In this document: positions 56,243-64,000 of the stretch, one piece after another
How positions within the stretch are numbered: position 1 is the first letter of the stretch
Layout of the letters: each line of letters opens with the position of its first letter
Assembly (NCBI GenBank): GCA_022605955.1
Contig: JAKCOZ010000001.1
Coordinates: 99,046,211 to 99,110,210 of the forward strand
Length of the DNA: 64,000 nucleotides
Direction of reading: 5' to 3'
Source: Rallus limicola
Lineage: Eukaryota > Chordata > Aves > Gruiformes > Rallidae
The notes under the pieces: model-generated
What the model was told of the DNA's origin: nothing
The model's input: only the letters and a program-made list of their open reading frames with translations
The model's database searches: none
Made by a program: the position numbers and the translations under genes

Positions 56243-57945
56243 GTAAGAGTAATCTCAGAGTACTGAAGAAAATGGCAGTATTCCTTAGGGTTATTTATTG
56301 TAATCACCTTCATTCCTGTTATATAATTATTAAAAGGCAGCATACGCCACTTGCTACACTGGCTATGAGGGAAAAAAATCGGTCCTTATAAAAGCCTGTG
56401 TTCTTTGTTTAACTCTTAGAGATGAATTAGTCTAAAATTTCAAATCCTAGTTTGAAGTACTGAAGAAAAGTGGCCTCCATCCACAGTTTAATACTAAAAA
56501 ATTAAAAATACTTTAAAAAAATTCTTTGTACAAAAAACAGAAGAAATAAGTGGATATTTTGCAGGTGATAAAAATAAACGAGCACTGAAAAACTAAAAAA
56601 AACCCCTCTAGATATCAAGTGAAGACAAATATATACCATTTTTAAAAAATCTTTAATAGGAATTTGCCACTTTCTGATAAAGAAAAAATACTGCCTTGGA
56701 AGATCAAAGCGGATAGATCGTTTTACAATGCACACATTTCCATCACTAGTGGTTCTACTATAGGTCTATGAAAGTACTTAAGAGTTGTAGACTCACTGGT
56801 CTAATAATTGCTGTTTGCATTCCATTTGCTGTAATTTTTTACTCTTTTTTTAATAGCCAAAAAATTGGCCTCTGTTCCTAATAGAACTTGTATTTTCTAT
56901 TTTAAAAGATACTTTTCCCTTGCAAGTGAGATTTTTAAAAATTCCTTACTGTATGTCATGCAAGTTATACTTCCTCTTCTTAATTCACTTTGCCTCCTAA
57001 AGAATCACAATTACACTTACTTTTAGGAAAACACCCTTCCAGTCCAAAAGATGACTTCATGACATTCAGGCAATAAAAAAAATAATATCCTTCAATCTTT
57101 TCTCTGTCAACATTTATATTCTGCATATGCCTTAGTTTCTTTAAGTTGCTCACTAAGTGGTGATTCTCTAATGGCTGATGGTTCTAATAAATCATTATTA
57201 AATTATGTAGTAATTTTATTTCTGTTCTGAAAATATTTGGTTCTGTATACCAGAAAAAAATAACACATTCCAAAAATAAATATGTTTTACATGCTTACTA
57301 AACTGCAAATCATAGTATTATTAAGAAAAGGAAAAAAGCCATAAAAACTCATTCACATTTCTTTAGTTTATTTTTCCTTTCTTCAAATTATAGCATAAGG
57401 TAGCTAAATGGAATTTAACAAGAAACTTCACTGGGAACAGATCCTGTTCGGCAAACTGCATTTTAAGAAAATGTCAACTATACCATATACATAAAGACAG
57501 AGCTGCTGATTAGAAAAAATGTGTACTGAATTTGATGTCTTTCTTCCAATACAATATTATATGAAGTAATCTTTCTACTCCTTACAAGGTGAAAGGAAAA
57601 AAAGTCAGCTTATTTTGTGTTGAGCTAGTAGTATTTTTTTTGCTTTGTCAGCTTTGTATTTCTCTTGTTATTTGTTTCTAAGGAAACATATCTCCAACAA
57701 GATATCCTAGTGTGACTTCTTTGTTTCAGAGAGAAAAGTCTAAAGCTCATCTATCCAAGAAGAGTCTTTTTAACAGAAGTAATGAATGAGATTTATTCGG
57801 CAGTACCTCACTTATCATAAAATTTCTAACTTGAGCATAAATAGGCATAAACTGCCATTACTAGTTCAAGAATTAAAAACCTGTCTAAAGTTTCAAATAC
57901 TTGGCCCTATTTCATAACCCAGAGTTGTCTTCCATGCTCAAGGAC
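56243..57945. other. Unique AT-rich sequence
   Basis: No recognised gene or repeat. Ends in AGGAC (57941-57945), the left target duplicate of the next LTR. Confidence 0.5.
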
Positions 57946-58552
57946 TGTCCTGGTTTCAGTCAGGATAGAGTTAATTTCATTTGTAGCAGCGGATGGAATG
58001 CTGTGTTTGGGAGTTAAAATGAAAGCAGTGCTGATAACACCCTGATGTTTTTAGTTGCAGTCAGACAGTCAAAGCCAGGACAGGTGACCCAGATGGGCCA
58101 AAGAGAGTATTCCATGCCAATTACGTCCTGCCCAGGATAAAGGGGGGCTGATGGGAGGAAGAAGGGGGGCGGTTCCGGGACGCGAGCGGCCGGGACGCGA
58201 GGGTCTTGGGGGACGGTCGGGTTTCGGGATGGCTCTGGGTGGTGCGGCCTGAGTTGTGTGTTTCGGTGAGAAACTGTGTATCAATTGTGTATCAATAGTT
58301 TTATATTCTTTTGCTCTAAAATCCTGTTAGCATTGTATATATTTTATCTGTCTGTTATCTTAATAAACTATCCTTATCCCAACCCACAGGCCTCTTAGTT
58401 TCTTGGTTTTGGAGTTATTTGCCCCTTCCTTTTCCCTTCCCTTGTTTCTCCCCCCCCCCCCCCCCCCCCCTTTTCCCTTTTCTCCTGCTCTTTTACTTTA
58501 AGGAGCAGGCAGCTGCATGGATCTCGGCCCAAGCCGGGGTGAAACCATGACA
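57946..58552 (+). mobile_element. Solo LTR, family B, perfect 5-bp target duplication AGGAC
   Basis: 607 bp. Starts TGTCCTGGTTTCAGTCAGGA and ends GGTGAAACCATGACA. AGGAC flanks it at 57941-57945 and 58553-58557. It contains 'AAGCCAGGACAGGTGACCCA', a TATA-like GGATAAAGG at about 58134, a CpG-rich segment (58150-58240), AATAAA at about 58363, 'CCTTATCCCAACCCACAGG' and a C21 run. Exact duplication and the retained CpGs suggest it is younger than the copy at 36953. Five-base duplications indicate an ERVL-type integrase. Confidence 0.95.
58450..58470. repeat. Homopolymer C21 inside the LTR
   Basis: 21 consecutive C within the 3' part of the solo LTR. G21 on the minus strand. Confidence 0.93.
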
Positions 58553-58557
58553 AGGAC

Positions 58558-60496
58558 AAACCCTCAATTACCTTAGTGAAGCATTCAGAAAAGCTTGGGA
58601 GTTTTGCTACTTCAGCGTTAGGGTTATGTGTTGCTTTTTATTAAAGGTAAAGAGTCTTGGGTTTGGTTTTTGTTTGTTTGTTTCTTTGTTTGTTTTTAAT
58701 TTAGAAATAGCTATCTTTCATTAAGATCTTCCCTACTTGAGGTGATTAGAAAAGCTCAGATTTTGGGGTTAATAGCAAAGGCCTATTAGGCCTCTGTTGG
58801 TCTGATGTAGAACAGCCAATACAGTCATGGAGCAAAACCTGTCAGTTTATTGAAGCTTACCTGAGGAAAATATTTCACTGCAATGGAACTATCTCTCTTG
58901 AGACAATATCAACAATTTAGGCATACTCACTATCTGTGAAAGGAAGAGATCACTTTCATTCAGAGGAGCTTTGTCTTTTTTTTTTTTCTTCCAATGGGCC
59001 AACAGCTTTGAAAACACTAGTTGAAGGTTATATATCTTTGGATATAGTATATGAATTATCTACAACAAAAACATATTGATGAGAGAAAAGGACATCTCGC
59101 AAGAGCTAAAATTAACCTAATCGTTATGTTGGAACTGTTACTAGAGGCTTTTCTTAAAGAGAAAAGTAAAATTTTATTTCAAAGAGAAAAATGAATTCTT
59201 TAAGTTAATGTCCTGAACCCTTTCCAATACTGTTTGAACAAATAACTTCTCTTCTTAATTGTCTCAGCTTCAAGGGCTCTATTTTAGTCTTATCATGGAA
59301 ATACAGGCCCAATTATTTCACAGTTTGATTGAGTGTTTCCCAATTGCATTTGGGATGAGATAGTGAGAGCATGCACAGGAGGTGATAAAATATGGTGAAT
59401 AAGGGAAACAAACATTTATTTCCTAAAAGTGGAGGAAGTGCGTTCTCTGTCTGACTTAAACAAAACAAAAGCAAAAAAACCCCAACAATCCACACCTGAA
59501 TAGACTTTCCATAGATCTTTCTTTTTGGCTGATGTAATGGGATTTCTTTGTTTTTCAATATTTTCTGACCACTGCAGTCAGAAAATATTGAAGACAGTTG
59601 AATGTTCAAGAGAAAGTGAGGAGATTCTGTTGTTCCTGTTGAAATTCTTGGAGGTTTTTTTTTAAAAAGTGATGTATGATTATATATTTTTTCTCATGGA
59701 ACAAAAAAAAAAAAAGTCAAATATCAAACTGAATACATATAAACATGTGTGTATATGACAATATTTGGGAGAATGATGGAAGCAGGGAAACTTTACAGAC
59801 TTGACAGTCTAACTAATGGCAGAAACAAATTTTTAAACTTATGCAACTAAAAATGTGACAGCATCTCTCTGCTCATTTGTACACGATTGGTTGGAACCAC
59901 TCTGCAAGCAATGCTTTTTTCCTTCACCAGTGTTTACTTCAGTGAAGAAACTAATTTAAGCAAACATACCTTTTTTTAAAATATGTTATTCACTGAATCT
60001 GAAAATTTTAAAGGACTAAAATATTGCAGGAATTTTCATAGGATTTATGCTGTAATGTCTTTTTTGGAAAGAATTGCCTTGAATTTTTTGAAAGTTCTTT
60101 TAGAGAAGAACTGTTTGTGGTGGTGTTTTGTTGGGTATTTTTTGTCTTGTAACAATGCCATGTTTCATGTCTATGTTTATCTGTTTTTTTAAGACCAAAC
60201 AAAATTATTGGATTATTCACATTCCATTTTTCTATTAGCAGTATTGTATTGGGTCTGACTGAGATGGCGTTCATTTTCCCCATGCAGCCCTCATAGTGCT
60301 GTTAGATGTATTGGCAGCCACAAGGTGATGATGACACAGTTTTGGCTGTTACTGAGCCGTGCTGGCACACATCAAGGCTGTCTCTCTCTCCAGCATTTTT
60401 CCTCTCTTCAGCAGTAGGCTGGGGGTGGACAAGATTCTGGGAGGTGATGGAGCCAAGAAATCTGTCCCAAACCAATACTCCATTAAGTATGATGTC
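58558..60496. other. Unique sequence with a TTTG simple repeat
   Basis: No gene recognised. (TTTG)n-like tract at about 58665-58697. Perfect inverted repeat at 59554-59592, listed separately. Confidence 0.5.
59554..59592. repeat. Perfect 16-bp inverted repeat with 7-nt loop
   Basis: Left arm TTCAATATTTTCTGAC (59554-59569), loop CACTGCA, right arm GTCAGAAAATATTGAA (59577-59592). The arms are exact reverse complements. No terminator context applies in a vertebrate. It could be a palindromic scar or a structured RNA element. Confidence 0.95.
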
Positions 60497-60893
60497 AGCT
60501 CAGGAGCAATTGAGGGAACTGGGGTTGTTTAGCCTGGAGAAGAGGCTGAGGGGAGACATTATCATTGCCTACAGTCAACTGAAAGGAGGTTGTAGAGAAA
60601 TGGCTGTTGGTCTCTTCACCCAAGTGACAGGTGATAGGACGAGGTAGGAATGGTCTCAAGCTGCACCTGGGCAGGTTCAGATCAGACATTAAGAAAAAGT
60701 TCTTCACTGAAAGGGTTATCAGGCATTGGAACAGGCTGCCAAGGGAAGTGGTTGAGTCACCGACCCTGGATGTATTCAAAAAGTGGACAAGGTGCTCAGG
60801 GATATGGTTTAGTATAGGACAGGTATGGTTGGACTTGATGGTGTCAAAGGTCTTTTCCAACCTTGTGATTCTATGATTCTGTGATTCTGCCAT
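60497..60893 (+). mobile_element. CR1: CR1 LINE 3' end, 5' truncated
   Basis: Plus-strand, about 400 bp. 'GAGGGAACTGGGGTTGTTTA' (ORF2 C-terminus), 'CAAGTGACAGGTGATAGGAC', 'CATTGGAACAGGCTGCCAAG' and the 3' UTR 'GGTCTTTTCCAACCTTGTGA', then tail ATTCTATGATTCTGTGATT. Subfamily as for the copy at 33595. Two open segments of 113 and 81 codons are ORF2 remnants in different frames. Confidence 0.94.
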
Positions 60894-61298
60894 AGTATTT
60901 AGATAGTTATTAGAAATTTACAAATTAATTAGCAAAATTAATTTTCCTTTAGTTGTTGTCAATTAATTGTTGGATTCTTGGGGTGTTTTTTTGGGCAAAG
61001 GGTAATCCTCAAATTAGGTAAGATTTTATTTCTGTGAAACTGATTACCCTTCCCATCTCAAATAATAACTCACACTAAAAACCCCTTTCAATTATATAAA
61101 ATAATTTTAAAAGTTTCTTCCTGTCCTATCAAACCTCATTGCTCTCTTCTCAAAACTGTCAGTCTCTCCTTTTAAAACAGCTACTACTGTACTGTGCCTA
61201 AGAGAATGAAAGAGGATCTTATCTATTACCAGTACATATTGATAAGAATGCTTTATCTTTTATTAACAAGGGTCACCAAAAGAAATGTAACTCTAGTT
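60894..61298. other. Unique spacer
   Basis: AT-rich, nothing recognised. Confidence 0.5.
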
Positions 61299-61447
61299 AA
61301 TCATAGAATCATAATATCATAGAATGGTTTTGGTTGAAAGTAACCTCAAAGCCCATCTAGTTCCATCCCCCCTGACATCGATGGGGACAACCTTTGCTAG
61401 CCCAGTTGCTCAAAGCCGCATCCAACCTGACCTTGAACACTTCTAGA
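61299..61447 (-). mobile_element. CR1: CR1 LINE 3' UTR piece
   Basis: Minus strand. Reversed octamers (ATCATAGAATCATAATATC), then 'GGTTGAAAGTAACCTCAAAG' and 'CATCCAACCTGACCTTGAAC'. It ends at CTTCTAGA where an unrelated 234-bp segment intervenes. The CR1 resumes at 61682 with about 215 bp of expected sequence missing. Confidence 0.9.
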
Positions 61448-61681
61448 TGTAACCAGGTCATAAAGTTTACCTTTTGTAATCAGTATGATGAAATAAAGGT
61501 AATGGGGTTGTTAACAATAGCAAAGCAATGTTTGAATGTTGCTAACAACCAGCTTTGTTGCCATGCATACCCCAACCCCCATGTATAGCCCAGTACAATT
61601 GGACAAGAGGCCTAGTATAGGAAAGGATGTTATAACCAATAGAATTTCAAGACAAGAAATTATAATGTGGTTGTCCAATCA
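61448..61681. other. Unidentified 234-bp insert bounded by TG...CA
   Basis: Begins TGTAACCAGGTCATAAAGTT and ends GTGGTTGTCCAATCA, inside a CR1. It contains an imperfect hairpin (GTTGTTAACAA with TTGCTAACAAC, 61507-61550). On + an AATAAA lies too near the left end for an LTR. The TG/CA ends recall an LTR, but no target duplication is seen and about 215 bp of CR1 is replaced. Family unknown. Confidence 0.5.
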
Positions 61682-61960
61682 ATCATTTTTCTTGTAGGCC
61701 CCTCTTCAGGTATTGAAAGGCTTCAACAAGGCCTTCCCAGTGCCTTCTCTTCTCCAGGCTGAACAAGACCAACTCTCCCAGCCTGTCTTCATAGGAGAAG
61801 TGCTCCAGCCCTCTGGACATCTTTATGGCTCTCCTGTGAACTTGCTCCAACAGTTCCATGTCTTTCTTAAGTAAGGGGCCCCAGAGCCGGGCATGGTATC
61901 CAGGTAGAGTTTCACCAGAGCAGAGTAGAAGGGCAGAGTCACATACCTCAACCTGCTGGA
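61682..61960 (-). mobile_element. CR1: CR1 LINE, ORF2 C-terminal piece
   Basis: Minus-strand continuation of 61299-61447: 'TTCTTGTAGGCCCCTCTTCA', 'TTCTCTTCTCCAGGCTGAAC', 'GCTCCAGCCCTCTGGACATC' and 'TTTCACCAGAGCAGAGTAGA', to 'CTCAACCTGCTGG'. Its 5' break is exactly at the 5' break of the plus-strand CR1 that follows. Confidence 0.92.
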
Positions 61961-62778
61961 CAGATCAGAGAGCTGGGAAATCACCAACAGCATGAATTTT
62001 AATAAGGACAAGTGCTGGATTCTGCACCTGGGAAGGGGCAACCCTGGCTGCACATAGGGGATCAGATGATGGAGGCTAGTCATGCTGAGAGGGATTTGGG
62101 GGTTCTGGTCAACAGCAAATAAAACATTAGCCAGCAGTGTGCCCCACAGAGCCAGGAGGGCCAACCATATCCTGGGGTGCATCAAGCACGGCGTTGCCAG
62201 CCAGTCCAGGGAGGGGATTGTCCCATCCTACAGTGTACTGGTGCAGCCTCACCTTGTGTACTGGGTACAGATTTGGGCACCACAGTACCAGAGGGTCACA
62301 AAACTATTGAAGAGTGTCCAGAGGAGGGGAATGAGGATGGTGAAAGGTCTGGAGGGGAAGTCTTATGAGGACAGGATGGAGACCCTTGGTTTGTTCAGCC
62401 TGGAGAAGAGAAGGCTAAGGGAAGACCTCATCTCAGTCTATGGCTTCCTGATGAAGGGGAGCAAAGGGGCACGCCCTGATCCCCTCTCTTTGGTAACCAG
62501 TGATAGAACCAGAGGGAATGACATGAAGCTGTGACAGGGGAGGTTTAGGCTGGATATTAGGAAGAGGCTCTTTACTGAGAGTGTGGTCAGGCACTGGAAC
62601 AGACTTCCCAGGGAAGTGGTCACAGCACCATGCTTTACTGGGTTCGAGTGGCAGCACCATGTACTCAGTCCCATGCTCTGACTTGGCTGGCCCTGTGTGG
62701 AGCCAGGACTTGGACTCAATGATCCTTATGGGTCCCTTCCAATTCAGGATGATCTATGATTCTGATATTCTATATATC
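61961..62778 (+). mobile_element. CR1: CR1 LINE, other subfamily, head-to-head
   Basis: Plus-strand, about 820 bp. 'GAGAGCTGGGAAATCACCAA', 'ATTCTGCACCTGGGAAGGGG', 'AGTGTCCAGAGGAGGGGAAT', 'TTTGTTCAGCCTGGAGAAGA' and the 3' UTR 'TTATGGGTCCCTTCCAATTC', with tail GATTCTGATATTCTATATAT. A 150-codon open segment (62082-62534) is the ORF2 C-terminus, for example YSVLVQPHLVYWVQIWAPQY. The wording differs from the neighbouring minus copy, so it is a different CR1 subfamily. Confidence 0.93.
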
Positions 62779-64000
62779 ATACAATCAGGTGAAACCTCTT
62801 TTGGTTTTTAGAATGATGTATCCTTTTTATATCTGAGGTTTTGTACATGTCAGAGACAGAGACACAAGGAATGGTTCCACTGTCTATAGGTTAGGAAACA
62901 GTCTTTCTAAGGCATACCTAGAAGGTGGAAAATCATTTATAATTTCACTGTAATTTTGTTAATTAACAGTAACTCCATTTCAATTAGTGGAAAAAGAAAA
63001 TTGAGATCTTAGCATCTCTGACCTTTACTTACAAGACTTCAGAAGCACTGGAAAAGTGAGTCAAACTGTTCACTTTCTTAGTCTGCGATGTCTGGGGGAA
63101 AATTGAAGTGCATTAGCGAGACATAATAATACATTCCAACTTTTCTTCTTTCTCTTGACATTTGAAATATCAAGAGTGCTACATAATCATTTCCATCTCC
63201 TTTTCCTAGGGGTTCTTGACATACTCCAAAGTATGAAAGGTGATAGTGCATGCAGTTGAAGACTGAAACTGAAACAACTCCATTCCACTCCACCCCAGCT
63301 GAGTAAAAGATGGCTGCAGTTTGAACTATGGTCTTTTACTATATTATGTTTTAGATTCTCCAGAGTTCATAGTATTTTGCAGTAAAACAAAGGAGTTGAA
63401 AATCTGTTTTATTTGAATAGAAGAATACAAGGAAAATTTGTGTCTCTCTGTGATAATACTAGCCGTTACTTCAAAAAATCTACATACAGGTCTAAATGTT
63501 TACTCGTGACTTGCATGTTAATGTTCAAGTAATGCCAAAGTTCTATCTTAACTTTAGGTATGCTTAAAGAAAATAGAATATTCAAATGCTGTCTTGAAAG
63601 ATAGCTGTGAAAATGCAAACCTTTTTGAATTATGTTGTGAGTTAAAATAAATGGTCTAGAGCAGTGCTTGTTTTTTGCTTTCCAATTTCAGCTACTTTTA
63701 ACTTTCTCTCTGCCTAAGCTGGTGATGAAAACTCACAAAATTTTCATGATCAGTAGACAGGATGAAGTATGCCAGATGGCAACATCAACTTGATTCAGAG
63801 AAAAAAATAACAAACAACTTACTGGGAATGTCAGAAGAAGGGTAGAAAAGTGCTCTGAGTTTCTTAGAAAATATTTTTCAGAGTAGGGCATAAATATTCC
63901 TTCTGTTCAAAAACATGCATAGATTAGGAACAAACAGGATTGAGGATTCCAGGGCACATACCCTGAAATGAAATGAGTTTATCTCAAAGAATTGTGCAAC
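62779..64000. other. Unique AT-rich sequence to window end
   Basis: No recognised gene or repeat in the last 1.2 kb. Confidence 0.5.

Noticed and set aside
61448..61681. Calling the insert a retroviral LTR
   Set aside because: TG...CA ends are present, but AATAAA is misplaced, no target duplication is seen and CR1 sequence is deleted, so it was left unidentified.
1..64000. CRISPR arrays, operons, riboswitches, rRNA or tRNA genes
   Set aside because: The sequence is vertebrate in character; no direct-repeat array with regular spacers and no cloverleaf or rRNA segment was recognised by eye.

Overview
The window looks like avian (bird) nuclear DNA. It is AT-rich and lacks bacterial-type gene packing. 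It is littered with CR1 LINE copies, recognised by reverse-transcriptase segments, 5' truncation and 3' ends in short ATTCTATG/ATTCTGTG-type repeats, and with solo LTRs of endogenous retroviruses of types common in birds. The species cannot be fixed from this sequence. By my own rough tally about one third of the 64 kb is recognisable CR1 or LTR sequence, which is heavy for a bird genome and points to a TE-rich lineage or a repeat-rich locus.

No host gene can be called with confidence. All clear protein similarity belongs to dead CR1 ORF2 fragments. Three unique-sequence segments combine an open frame with a good acceptor and donor on the + strand (3979-4074, 25465-25635, 55980-56242). They are reported only as exon candidates; the third sits in the longest open frame outside repeats. 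The window is best read as intron(s) or intergenic DNA.

Layout: 1-850, two CR1 3' ends (-). 5115-6284, full LTR of family A (+). 9430-10570, an old CR1 (-) with an internal deletion. 11206-12648, family A LTR (-) with expanded internal repeats. 12649-22370, mostly unique sequence with one CR1 at 16929. 22371-23807, an LTR fragment, a CR1 nested in a CR1 with a 7-bp target duplication, and a solo LTR. 27126-28880, a minus-strand CR1 split by a plus-strand CR1. 31295-32536, family A LTR (+). 32740-35930, an ancient CR1, a long CR1 with RT motifs, and a decayed LTR. 36953-38818, a mosaic of a family B solo LTR, CR1 pieces and LTR fragments. 40888-45718, the densest block: a truncated LTR plus three CR1 copies on the + strand. 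46262-47380, family A LTR (+). 48023-49139, CR1 pieces. 51650-52440, a 3'-LTR-anchored proviral remnant with a polypurine tract. 53955-54234, an older LTR. 57946-58552, family B solo LTR. 60497-62778, CR1 copies including a head-to-head pair and an unidentified insert.

The elements do not form a pathway. They record successive insertions: ancient CR1/L3-like pieces, then CR1 subfamilies, then LTRs. Several insertions landed in older elements and some are accompanied by loss of host-element sequence.
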